A DNA stretch of 64,000 nt from positions 1 to 64,000 of the forward strand of contig CALODP010000001.1 of assembly GCA_942492055.1 (NCBI GenBank), written 5' to 3'. This DNA comes from CALODP01 sp942492055. Its GTDB lineage: Bacteria > Bacteroidota > Ignavibacteria > Ignavibacteriales > Melioribacteraceae. A program made the position numbers and the translations under genes. How positions within the stretch are numbered: the first letter of the stretch is position 1; the number at the start of each line of letters is the position of its first letter. Positions 7,908-16,531 of this stretch are shown piece after piece. The notes beneath the pieces were generated by a model. The model saw only the letters and a list, made by a program, of their open reading frames with translations, ran no database searches and was not told the origin of the DNA.

Positions 7908-10727
7908 TTACTTGAGCAACAACATTTTTTTCGTTTGTAAGAAATTTGCTCCTTTCAATCGATAAAAATAAATTCCACTCGAAATTTTTTCTCCGACACT
8001 GTTTTTGCCGTCCCATTTGAAACGATAGTTCCCGGGAGATAAGTCTTTATTAACTATTGTAGCTATCTCTTCCCCAATCAGATTATAGACTTTCAAAGAA
8101 ATCAATCCGCCTTTGGGAATAGAGAATTCTATTGTTGTTTCAGGATTAAATGGATTCGGATAATTCTGAGCCAATACATAGCTATCAGGAGTCTCATCTT
8201 TATCCGAAGAAATTCCTGTTACAAGGTCTTCGCTCGGGAAATTGATTTTCTTATCCAGATAAACTCTAAACTCTCCCGGCTCCAAAGTAATCTCGCCGTT
8301 AACATTAGTAACATCAATGGAATCAGCTCCGAAATAGTCATACCATTTACCGTTGTGTTGAAACTCCGGATTTACTTTCCCACTAATGACATCAAAATTT
8401 CCTACAATCGTTACATTCATCGCAGGAGAATTAAGATTTATTTTCTTGGTTGCCTCATTGACCGTAAGAACAAAATCCTCTGTATCAAAAACTCCGTATT
8501 GATTTCTTAATTTCAGCATTTCGGAAATAAATTTGTAGAGTCGTCTTCTTTCCGGCTCTTGATAGTAATCCCATTTGATCGGCTTATTTCCTGTCCTGCC
8601 ATTATAATTTATTGAATAGTCATAACCTAGCTCGCCGAATTGCCAAATCATTTTCGGACCAGGAATTGAATAATAAAATGCGCTTGCCAATTTTATTCGA
8701 CCCAAAGCATAGTTCATAATTTTCGTATCGTAACTCCCCGAACTGTTTCCGTATGTAAGAGTTTTTACCATCAATCTTTCTTCATCATGACTTTCCATGT
8801 AAGCAATCAAATGAGGATCATTCCAATATCTACTTTTGTAGGAACCCCATGAGAAATTAGATTTCCCATCATTATTATATCCCATCGCAGCTTCACTATA
8901 CTTCCCATTCAAATTTCCCCACAGCATAAATCCGTAGTTGGCTAGCTCTCTCTCTTCAGTGTTATCTGTCAAATGCTCCAAAATAAGATAAGCTGTTGAA
9001 TCGTTCTTCCAAATAGCGTCTCCCATCCTTTTCAAAATCGCAATTCGTGATTCGTCTCTTCCCCATCCGTCACCCGGAGTATTTGTAAATCCTTTCGTGA
9101 AATCGAAACGGAAGCCGTCAAATTTATATTCACTTATCCAATAGTTCGTTACACGATCAACAAAATCTTGTGTTAATTTACTTTCATGATCGAAGTCATA
9201 CCCCCATGAAAAGGCCTGGTTAGGAGACTCTTCATTAAACCAAGGGCTCTGTGCAGTTGGTCTGTTGTTTTGAGCATCAAAATACAAACGCACCATTGGG
9301 TTGTTTCCGTAAGCGTGATTCAAAACGATATCCATAATTACCGCTATCCCCTTTTCATGAGCCGCGTCAATAAAGGACTTCAAATCAGTCTTTGTACCGT
9401 AATATTTATCAGGGGCAAAATACATCATCGGATTATATCCCCAGCTTTCATTCCCTTCAAACTCGGAAACAGGCATCAACTCAATAGCGTTTACTCCCAG
9501 AGTTTTCAAATAATCCAATGAATCTATTATCGAGTTGTAATGATGATTCTCTACAAAATCTCTAACAAGTAATTCGTAGATAACCAAATCCTTGTTTTCC
9601 GGTCTGTTGAATTTTGCTATATTCCATTGATACTCATCTTGAGCGGTCTGCAAAACCGATACGATATTATTCGTTTTATTATCCGGATATTTTTTCAGAT
9701 CAGGATACGTTTCATCCTTTATATGCTTGTCATTCCACGGATCTAGAATTTTATCCGCGTAAAGATCAGGTATTAGGAGCTCACTATCTACCAAGTATTG
9801 GAAACCATATTCTTGTTTGGGAATTAATCCGCTAATCGTAACCCAATATGTAGTACCATCCGAAGTTCTCTTCATTTGATAGGCGGGATCAATATACCAA
9901 TTGGAAAAATCTCCAACTACAAAAACATCCTCTTTGTAGGGCGCATATAACGCAAGAGTAACGGTATTATCATCAATGTAGTTAATGCCATACTCAATGT
10001 TTGCTGGTAGTTCTGCGGTTTCGGTAGAAGATTTGGAAATAACATAAACTGAATCAGCTTTCTTATTACCTTGCGCATCCTCGGCAACGGCAATAATCCA
10101 TGTTCTATCCTTTTCAGTAACTGTCATAGTATAAGCAATAGAATCATTTTCGACCTTGCTTACCTCAGTATCATTTAAGAAAAGAGAAATCGTTTTTGCC
10201 TGTTTGCTGATTGCAAGAATCTCAATCTCTTGATTGAGAGTAACAAACTGGAATTTTTGGTGAGGATCAACTATTGCTACATCAACTCCGGGCTCTGAGA
10301 AATCTACTACAATGTCTGCTCCTCCGTCCCCCCTGCCGGTTCTGGAATTATCATGACTTCGAAATACAAAAGCCATTTGAAGTAGCTTTTCAGTTGAAGT
10401 ATCAGGAACTTCGAAAAATGCTCGAGGCTTTCCGATAACCAATTGATAAAGATCGGCAGACAATCTTTTCATTTTTGTTTTCGGAAGATTCTCTCCCCAT
10501 TTCCCGGGAACATATTTCCAATCCGAAGATGAACTGCTTTTGCTGGTTATTAATCCGGCATGTACATAAACATCCTCATAATACCCCATCAACCCTTCGT
10601 TTCCTAATGCTGCGTTAAAAATAACTCTTATTGAATCATCTTCCGTCGCGAAAAAAGGATCGGTTTTTACAACCTGACTATAAAGCGCCGTAACGCTTAA
10701 GAACATAAACAAGAATATACTTTTCAT
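7908..10727 (-). CDS. Secreted GH13 alpha-amylase-family enzyme with C-terminal sorting domain
   Basis: Predicted extracellular hydrolase or transferase of alpha-glucans. The 939 residues comprise a signal peptide, an N-terminal domain about 20-150, a linker Ig-like segment, a CBM48/E-set-like domain (about 245-330, VFVVGDFSNW), the GH13 barrel from about 380, and a C-terminal sorting domain starting NYPNPFNPETTI and ending in a lysine-rich tail. Catalytic regions are visible: DIVLNH (Asp466, His471), GFRFD (Asp542 nucleophile), LILEH (Glu584 acid) and ESHDE (His647, Asp648). The sorting domain implies type IX-like export. It sits 32 bases after the receptor gene, so likely one operon. Substrate could be starch, glycogen or related glucans. 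Confidence 0.9.
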   Translation of the reverse strand: MKSIFLFMFLSVTALYSQVVKTDPFFATEDDSIRVIFNAALGNEGLMGYYEDVYVHAGLITSKSSSSSDWKYVPGKWGENLPKTKMKRLSADLYQLVIGKPRAFFEVPDTSTEKLLQMAFVFRSHDNSRTGRGDGGADIVVDFSEPGVDVAIVDPHQKFQFVTLNQEIEILAISKQAKTISLFLNDTEVSKVENDSIAYTMTVTEKDRTWIIAVAEDAQGNKKADSVYVISKSSTETAELPANIEYGINYIDDNTVTLALYAPYKEDVFVVGDFSNWYIDPAYQMKRTSDGTTYWVTISGLIPKQEYGFQYLVDSELLIPDLYADKILDPWNDKHIKDETYPDLKKYPDNKTNNIVSVLQTAQDEYQWNIAKFNRPENKDLVIYELLVRDFVENHHYNSIIDSLDYLKTLGVNAIELMPVSEFEGNESWGYNPMMYFAPDKYYGTKTDLKSFIDAAHEKGIAVIMDIVLNHAYGNNPMVRLYFDAQNNRPTAQSPWFNEESPNQAFSWGYDFDHESKLTQDFVDRVTNYWISEYKFDGFRFDFTKGFTNTPGDGWGRDESRIAILKRMGDAIWKNDSTAYLILEHLTDNTEERELANYGFMLWGNLNGKYSEAAMGYNNDGKSNFSWGSYKSRYWNDPHLIAYMESHDEERLMVKTLTYGNSSGSYDTKIMNYALGRIKLASAFYYSIPGPKMIWQFGELGYDYSINYNGRTGNKPIKWDYYQEPERRRLYKFISEMLKLRNQYGVFDTEDFVLTVNEATKKINLNSPAMNVTIVGNFDVISGKVNPEFQHNGKWYDYFGADSIDVTNVNGEITLEPGEFRVYLDKKINFPSEDLVTGISSDKDETPDSYVLAQNYPNPFNPETTIEFSIPKGGLISLKVYNLIGEEIATIVNKDLSPGNYRFKWDGKNSVGEKISSGIYFYRLKGANFLQTKKMLLLK

Positions 10728-10759
10728 GACTAATATGCCCCCTTTGTTGCATAAAGTGT

Positions 10760-12757
10760 TTAATCAATGAACTCCCACGAAACCCCTATTCTCATTCCTC
10801 TTCCCCACATCGGATAATAAGGAACAATATAGTATTCGTTATCTAATATATTCTCAAAGGTGAAATAAAGTGTAGCTTTGCGTTGAATTTGTCCTGCCAC
10901 AAAGAAATCGAGCTGATTAGTCGCAGGAACCTTTTCATCACTTAGCTTAACGGCATTCTGGTTTGCCGTTATATATCTAATTCCGCTCTTGTTGAAGAAA
11001 TCGTAAGTAATGTAACTCTTCTCGGTGAAGAAAGAGAAATTAAATCCGGCCTTCAAATCAAGATTGTCATTAAAAAGTTTATCAACATAATAAATTCCGC
11101 CGTTAAATGTAAATTCCGGCAAAGAAGTTTTTCTCTGTTTCTCATAATTAATATAGTATGTAGCATTTCCGGTCATCTGAATTTTCCAAAGATTCAGCTC
11201 CATTGCCGCGTTTAACCCTTGCAAATTCAACTCGTATAACCTTCCGCTTCCGATTTCATTTATGGTCATAGTATCGCTATGTTCATTAATGATCGGGAAA
11301 AACTCGTTATCATTGTTATATACAAAATATGCCACTCTACCACTTAAGTATTCACCATTGATTTGTACTCCCGCTTCTAAAGTGGAAACATTTTGCTTTG
11401 TACTTCCGTTCACATATTGAGCCTCGAATAGATTTACCGGCTTTTGATATGTAGAAAGACCACCAAACACAGAAAAATTATTGCCGAACTTTATCCGAAC
11501 ATCTCCCCCGATTCCCCAGTAAGATTGCTCGTTATAAGTCAATGTTTTTGCGTATGCGGTCGGCAATATATTATCCCCGAAAAGATCAAACTGAGCTTTA
11601 CCGGCCAATGACAAAATTGATTCGTTTATTTTGTTAACTTTATTGTCCCACGAATGCTCTATTTTTTCGACTGTTGCGATTGCATCTAACTTCATTAAGT
11701 ATAGATCCATTTGCTGAACCACTTTCAAACCCTCGACTGTCTGTTTCGATTTTTCTCTTATTTCCGGAATGGTTGATAGTTTGAATTTGGTATTCTGTTT
11801 GAAATTATCTTGATAGAATTGATGATAAAAATCAATTTGTGTCACTCCTAACGGTATCAGCTTGGAAACAACACCAAACTTGAATGAGTGATTAACTATC
11901 TGTTCGTTGCGACTCGGATAAACTACAAGAGCCTGCTTGCTATCATAAAGATTTATATCGTTAATTGCCCCACCGTTCAACTCCGCGTCCCATCTGTAAT
12001 GGGAATACTCCCCGAAGAGTTTTACTTTCTCACTGATCTTTCCGCTGGCATACGTAGAAACTTTCCAAATCCCTATCTCACTGTTATCATATCGGGAATC
12101 CACACTGACATTAGTGACATCAAAACCAAAATTTACTTTCTTAAACAAACGGGTTTGAAAAATCACATCGATATAGCCCTCTTCATTGGAGCCCTGGTAA
12201 TAACGCATTCGGGAAAAAGGCTTTTTGATTTCATGATTTCTGGAAACAAAATTCACACTCACAGGAGAATTCAAATATCCATACACAAACCCTCTGGAAA
12301 TTGGAAGCGATTCAACACTGTCTATCGATTCGGACTGATATTGGTTAAGATTAAATGCTCCGTAATATCTTTCGTTCTGTAATATCCCGTCCCTCATATA
12401 TGAAACATTATTTCCCGAAAGGCCATACATTGTTAATTCGCTCGGAGCTCCTTGAGAGCCTAAATTCTGTAAAAAGGTGAATGGCAATTTCTCCATAAGA
12501 TCACCTATGTAGCGATAATCACTTTTTGCCATATCCTTTGCGGAGTAAGCCAAATCTTTTTCGTTATTATTCAAAAATCGGGTTGGTTGGATATCAATAT
12601 ATTCCTTTTTCTTCGCAGTCAATGTATCGGTTGTAACCGACAATGAATCCCCCACCACCGCAAGTGAATCGCTAACTATCTTATCTTGTCCGAAAACATT
12701 GAATCCGCAAAAAAGAACTACGATAAAAATTACTATATTTTTTTTGTTACCGTTCAT
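10760..12757 (-). CDS. TonB-dependent receptor-like outer-membrane protein
   Basis: A longer frame starts at 12892, but the ATG at 12757 gives a proper signal peptide (KKNIVIFIVVLFCGFNVFGQ) and a 665-residue product. A plug-like stretch follows (DLMEKLPFTFLQNLG, then LTMYGLSGNNVSYMRDG), then a beta barrel of alternating aromatic strands to a C-terminal GRGMRIGVSWEFID. It lacks the carboxypeptidase-like N-terminal domain of SusC and no SusD gene is near. Probably imports a ligand across the outer membrane; the gene lies directly upstream of a secreted GH13 enzyme, which hints at oligosaccharide uptake, but this is inference. Confidence 0.8.
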   Translation of the reverse strand: MNGNKKNIVIFIVVLFCGFNVFGQDKIVSDSLAVVGDSLSVTTDTLTAKKKEYIDIQPTRFLNNNEKDLAYSAKDMAKSDYRYIGDLMEKLPFTFLQNLGSQGAPSELTMYGLSGNNVSYMRDGILQNERYYGAFNLNQYQSESIDSVESLPISRGFVYGYLNSPVSVNFVSRNHEIKKPFSRMRYYQGSNEEGYIDVIFQTRLFKKVNFGFDVTNVSVDSRYDNSEIGIWKVSTYASGKISEKVKLFGEYSHYRWDAELNGGAINDINLYDSKQALVVYPSRNEQIVNHSFKFGVVSKLIPLGVTQIDFYHQFYQDNFKQNTKFKLSTIPEIREKSKQTVEGLKVVQQMDLYLMKLDAIATVEKIEHSWDNKVNKINESILSLAGKAQFDLFGDNILPTAYAKTLTYNEQSYWGIGGDVRIKFGNNFSVFGGLSTYQKPVNLFEAQYVNGSTKQNVSTLEAGVQINGEYLSGRVAYFVYNNDNEFFPIINEHSDTMTINEIGSGRLYELNLQGLNAAMELNLWKIQMTGNATYYINYEKQRKTSLPEFTFNGGIYYVDKLFNDNLDLKAGFNFSFFTEKSYITYDFFNKSGIRYITANQNAVKLSDEKVPATNQLDFFVAGQIQRKATLYFTFENILDNEYYIVPYYPMWGRGMRIGVSWEFID

Positions 12758-12919
12758 AAACAATCCGAATAATCCTATACTACTTATGAATAAATGAGAT
12801 AAAAAAGATCCGATACGAATCAACCTACTAATATTGATGAATATGAATTCGATTATTAGTAATCTCCGTAAACCCTTGTCAAATATATGCAAATCACCAT
12901 TTAAAATAAGAAAAACATA

Positions 12920-12949
12920 TTTGCATTATTTGTAAAATTATTTATCTTG
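12920..12949 (+). promoter_or_regulatory. Candidate promoter of the HU gene
   Basis: TTTG at 12920-12923 and TATCTTG at 12943-12949, spaced by 19 bases. This is the Bacteroidota pattern with one T missing in the downstream box. The same TATCTTG box recurs in front of the gene at 24997. Confidence 0.55.
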
Positions 12950-12990
12950 TAACGAGCTTTCATTTTACCCACTAAATAAAGGACAAGGTT

Positions 12991-13290
12991 ATGGCAACAC
13001 CGAAAAAACCTATGACCAAAGCCGAAATCATCGATCACCTCGCCACTAAACTTGGCACTACAAAGAAATTGGCCGGTCAGTTTTTGGAAGAACTAAACCT
13101 ATTGGTTTATAAGGAAGCTAAAAGAGATATTACTATTCCCGGTTTGGGAAAAGTAAGCATCGCCAAAAGAAAAAAACGCAAAGGTCGTAACCCGGCTACC
13201 GGAGAAGAAATCGTTATTCCGGCAAAGAAAGTTTTGAAATTTAGAATAGCTAAAGCGTTTACGGACGCTGTATTCCCACCTAAAGCATAA
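12991..13290 (+). CDS. HU/IHF-family DNA-binding protein
   Basis: Small nucleoid protein that bends DNA as a dimer. The 99 residues contain the family signature GRNPATGEEI, with two N-terminal helices (KAEIIDHLATKLG) before the beta arms. The N-terminal MATPKKPMTK and the basic RKKRKGRNP arm are typical of Bacteroidota members. The ribosome site is AAGGACAAGG. It is a single-gene unit with its own promoter and terminator. It is the only nucleoid protein in the window and so a conceivable, unproven partner for the 21-bp arrays. Confidence 0.95.
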   Translation: MATPKKPMTKAEIIDHLATKLGTTKKLAGQFLEELNLLVYKEAKRDITIPGLGKVSIAKRKKRKGRNPATGEEIVIPAKKVLKFRIAKAFTDAVFPPKA

Positions 13291-13297
13291 AGATTAC

Positions 13298-13334
13298 CAA
13301 GGGTGTCTCCACCAAACGAGATACCCTTTTACCT
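13298..13334 (+). terminator. Terminator of the HU gene
   Basis: AAGGGTGTCTC pairs with GAGATACCCTT (imperfect at one position) around a short loop, followed by TTTT. It abuts the 3' end of the convergent gene and may serve both. Confidence 0.75.
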
Positions 13335-13878
13335 ATTTTCCTTTCTTATTCTTTCCCGTAGTCTTCTTCTTTTTAATTTTTTTCATTACCGACGAAGCGT
13401 CCAACAGCTCCTTTGTTTGCTGCATTAGCTCATCATATAAACTTTTCGGAATATTACTCAAAACCAGGGTCAACAATCTGTTAAAATCCTTCAAATGCTG
13501 AAATATCCCGATACTGTTACCATTCTTATCGGTTATTATTATCGGCTTGGTCGGCTTCCCACTGAAAATACCTCCGCTTATTTTCTCAATCTCATTGATC
13601 CTGATCTCTACTCTTTTATTACTAAAAGAGAAATCGGTTCCAATAATTGTAGCGTGGTCGGCTTCAATATAAAACGGAAACCCCTTATATATTTTTCGAT
13701 AATATCTGTTCATCAAATAAAGAAGAATTACATCTACCAGCAAAGGGAAAACATGATTGATACTTTCCTGAATCGAATAGGCCGAAAAAAAGGCATTTAG
13801 TGCAAGCAATATTGTTAACGGAATATTGGCATATCTGTAAATTACCTTTGCCATTATTGGATATTTGAATTTATTCAT
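13333..13878 (-). CDS. Small membrane protein with PH-like cytoplasmic domain, unknown function
   Basis: I chose the ATG at 13878 over the GTG at 13887. About 181 residues: two hydrophobic segments (IPLTILLALNAFFSAYSI and VFPLLVDVILLYLM), a beta-rich region resembling bacterial PH-like domains (FPFYIEADHATIIGTDF, then VEIRINEIEKIS), and a very basic tail (KKIKKKKTTGKNKKGK) that could bind lipid head groups or nucleic acid. No enzyme motif. Function unknown. Confidence 0.7.
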   Translation of the reverse strand: MNKFKYPIMAKVIYRYANIPLTILLALNAFFSAYSIQESINHVFPLLVDVILLYLMNRYYRKIYKGFPFYIEADHATIIGTDFSFSNKRVEIRINEIEKISGGIFSGKPTKPIIITDKNGNSIGIFQHLKDFNRLLTLVLSNIPKSLYDELMQQTKELLDASSVMKKIKKKKTTGKNKKGK

Positions 13879-13954
13879 TTTCACCACACTATTTTTTTAT
13901 GGGCAAAGTTACCAACTTTTGAAGCGAATCCATAGTCTGAAAAGAGATCTATTA

Positions 13955-14575
13955 TTAATCGAAATAAGTTTCTGCGCTAGCATTATTTACAAATCTTTTT
14001 GTTTCCTTCAAATGCTTTTCGTTGGTTCTATTCTTCGAAAGAGGAGGGAGTTCTTCAAAGTCAAAAAAGCGAGCCTCACTGGTTTCTTCACTTGGTTTCG
14101 GTTCGCCCCCGATTATTTCGCAAAGAAAAATTATCTTAAAAGCGTGGAACAAATCCAATCTTCTTCCCACCCTGTTAGCATCAAAAACACCAACAACCTT
14201 TCTCGCCTTTACTAATAAGCCACTCTCTTCCATAGTTTCCCTCTCAGCCGCTTCCGAAGGGATATCCCCTACATCGGCCCAGCCACCGGGCATAGCCCAT
14301 TTCCCATCCGAAATTTCCTTAACCAATAATATTTTCCCATCCCGAATTACGGCACTTCGAACATCCACCTTGGGGGTAGCATATCCCACTTGAGTTGTAA
14401 AAAACTCCCGAACTTCATCTTTCTCCAGATTGGAATATTCTTGAATAATCTCAGCCGAAATTTCCGTTAATCTTTTCGATCTTTCCAATTCGTAATGATT
14501 TTCACTCAACTGAAGCCCTATTTGCCCCATTGACTGCAATTCCCTGGCAAGCTCCAACCAATTTATTTTACTCAT
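13955..14575 (-). CDS. NUDIX hydrolase with N-terminal helical domain
   Basis: Hydrolyses a nucleoside diphosphate linked to another moiety; relatives with this two-domain plan are ADP-ribose pyrophosphatase-like. Residues 1-65 are the helical Nudix_N_2-type domain (INWLELARELQSMGQIGL); the catalytic domain follows with GGWADVGDIPSEAAERE and TMEESGL forming the NUDIX box. The first acidic position of the box is Asp rather than the usual Glu; the RExxEE core is intact. At 206 residues the length is normal. The start has a good ribosome site (GGAGAG). Array A lies directly upstream, so any promoter must be within or next to it. Confidence 0.9.
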   Translation of the reverse strand: MSKINWLELARELQSMGQIGLQLSENHYELERSKRLTEISAEIIQEYSNLEKDEVREFFTTQVGYATPKVDVRSAVIRDGKILLVKEISDGKWAMPGGWADVGDIPSEAAERETMEESGLLVKARKVVGVFDANRVGRRLDLFHAFKIIFLCEIIGGEPKPSEETSEARFFDFEELPPLSKNRTNEKHLKETKRFVNNASAETYFD

Positions 14576-14659
14576 CTATCTCTCCGAAATATTTCACCCC
14601 GTAACTTATGAAAATATTCGGAAACAGAAACATGCCTTAAATAAACTTATACCTCACAA

Positions 14660-15180
14660 CTCCTTAAACCTTTATGTAATTTCTCCGATCGAACATTCTA
14701 TTTCTTCAATCGTATTTCGTTTTTCTCCACTCGTAGCAAGCATTTCTCTACCCGTAGGAAGTACTTACTTAAACTTATAACTAATTTCCCGACTCTCCCA
14801 CTTCACCGCTCCACTCTCCCCGTCCTTTTCTCAGATTGTATATCCCGGTTACTTAAAGTAATATGCAATTTCTCCACCTTCCCCATCCATTTCTCGACTC
14901 ATCCCTTCCATTTACTTAAAATTATATCGAATTTCTTCATACGACGAAAGCTCCGCCCCTCTCGTAGATTCCATTTCTCCATTTGTAGAACGCTATTCTT
15001 CGCACAGAGAACGCTATTCTCGACACCCACATTTCACTTCTCCGCACCCCGGGGCATTACTAAAGGCTACTTTTGCTCCGCTCAACCCAACAAAGCCATT
15101 TCTCCACTCATACATCCCATTTCTCCGGAACTCCAGCCCATTTCCCAAAAAATCGACCCCTATTTCCTCTTTCCCCCGAA
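14660..15180. repeat. Array A: degenerate 21-bp periodic repeat
   Basis: The gap 14576-15356 holds no gene. The word TTTC (usually ATTTCTCC) begins at 14680, 14701, 14722, 14743, 14785, 14827, 14869, 14890, 14932, 14974, 15099, 15120, 15141 and 15163, so spacings are 21, 42 or one multiple with slight drift. Intervening units at the expected places carry variants such as TTACTTA (14764, 14848), TTTACTT (14911) or ATTCT (14995, 15016). Some units continue with TCGTAG or CCGTAG. About 24 units, none identical. Pyrimidine-rich on the plus strand. After it, 15181-15285 shows nothing beyond AT-rich sequence. Confidence 0.85.
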
Positions 15181-15285
15181 CAATACCCAAATGTTTATTA
15201 AAGATATACTTTATTCTTTCTATGAGAGATTTTCGATAAGATTCTGTTTGTTTCTGATATGCTACTATCGATTGGTTTTCTGAAG

Positions 15286-15350
15286 AGATAAAAAAACCTC
15301 AAAGAGACTTTCGCAAAGATACCGCTATTAAAACATCTCTTTGAGGTTTG
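15286..15350 (-). terminator. Terminator of the sigma factor operon
   Basis: AAACCTCAAAGAGA (15294-15307) pairs perfectly over 14 bases with TCTCTTTGAGGTTT (15336-15349). On the minus strand the stem runs straight into TTTTTTT. Confidence 0.9.
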
Positions 15351-15356
15351 GAAATA

Positions 15357-16529
15357 TTATCCTTTTTTCAATTTTATATCGCCATTTATTGTTTTCAAGA
15401 CTATCCTGTTTTTTCCCCCGTTAACAACTCCTTTTCCGTATATATATTTTCTCGGGGTTCCGTGTTCATATTCCCAATCCTTCGACTCTTCACGAGTAAA
15501 TTCGAAATCACTCTCAATTTCCACTTCCCCTTCATAATCTTCCGTAAACGAAAGCTCAATATCAAGTTCGAACGACAAGCCTTCGGGAATAGTAAGCTCA
15601 ATATCTCCGCTCATACTTGTCAATGTAACATCCCGCTTCCCTTCATCCGGATCACCGACCATCTTCACTTCGATATTCCCACCCATTGTTTTGGCAGCTA
15701 TCCATCCGTCTATTGAACCGATTTGGATATTTCCACCCATGGTTTTGGCTTTAACATATTTCATTGCCTTGTTTACTTTTATATTTCCACCCATGGTACT
15801 GAGCTCTGCTCCATTCACCGCTTCATCTATTTTTAAATTTCCTCCCATTGTGGAAACAGAAACCTCACTATCGGTTTTGGAAATGTTCTTTACATTATTC
15901 TGACGGATGTTTCCTCCCATTGTGGATATATCTATGTCTCCTTCCACTTCTTCCATGTTCACTGCTCCACCCATTGTCTTAACAGATCCTTCTCCTTTAA
16001 GGTTGGACACATTTATCTCTCCACCCATAGTGGTAATTTTATATGTTCCCTCAAGATTGCGAAGTTCTATTTCACCTCCCATGGTTTTTCCTTTGAAGGA
16101 TCCTTTCATATCAATAATCTCAACCTCACCACCGATTGTATAAAACTTCACATCAAATTTTTCAGGTACATAGAAAATAAACTTACCGTCTACATCCCAA
16201 TTATTTCGTCTTCCGAGATATTCCGATTTCACGTACACAACACCATCTTCATATTCCGCGCTTAATTCGATATCCTCAATATCACGACATTTCATTTTTC
16301 CCTGAATCTTTACAACATCCTTATCCCAACCTTTTATATAAATACCTCCGCCGGCCTTGAGATCTATTTCCAGTTTTTCCCCCTTTGCCACTTTGAATTC
16401 CTCTTCAATCTCCTTTACTTCAGGAAGTTTGGAATAATCGTAAATTGTTTTCAGATCCGCCTTTTCGGCATAACAAAGTATAGCTATCAGAAAGAATGAT
16501 AATCCAAATAATGCCCGATACCTTTTCAT
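15357..16529 (-). CDS. Exported beta-solenoid (DUF4097-like) protein, second copy
   Basis: Signal peptide (MKRYRALFGLSFFLIAILC) then a repetitive beta protein of 390 residues. From about 130 to 300 the word TMGG recurs eight times at about 17-22 residue steps in the pattern 'TMGG-x-I-x5-G-x5', as expected for turns of a right-handed beta-helix. The ends resemble DUF4097/adhesin-like proteins. It is the last gene of the sigma factor operon; its ribosome site (GAGGGG) lies inside the stop region of the preceding gene. Probably periplasmic or surface-attached. No enzymatic residues seen. The function is unknown; placement suggests an envelope-stress role. Confidence 0.8.
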   Translation of the reverse strand: MKRYRALFGLSFFLIAILCYAEKADLKTIYDYSKLPEVKEIEEEFKVAKGEKLEIDLKAGGGIYIKGWDKDVVKIQGKMKCRDIEDIELSAEYEDGVVYVKSEYLGRRNNWDVDGKFIFYVPEKFDVKFYTIGGEVEIIDMKGSFKGKTMGGEIELRNLEGTYKITTMGGEINVSNLKGEGSVKTMGGAVNMEEVEGDIDISTMGGNIRQNNVKNISKTDSEVSVSTMGGNLKIDEAVNGAELSTMGGNIKVNKAMKYVKAKTMGGNIQIGSIDGWIAAKTMGGNIEVKMVGDPDEGKRDVTLTSMSGDIELTIPEGLSFELDIELSFTEDYEGEVEIESDFEFTREESKDWEYEHGTPRKYIYGKGVVNGGKNRIVLKTINGDIKLKKG

Positions 16530-16531
16530 TT

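Noticed and set aside
10760..12757. SusC of a SusCD glycan locus
   Set aside because: No SusD-like lipoprotein is near, and the protein lacks the SusC N-terminal regulatory-like domain and is too short (665 residues).
15691..16143. Plus-strand frames with repeated 'PPIV' words
   Set aside because: Reverse reading of the TMGG repeats in the solenoid gene.
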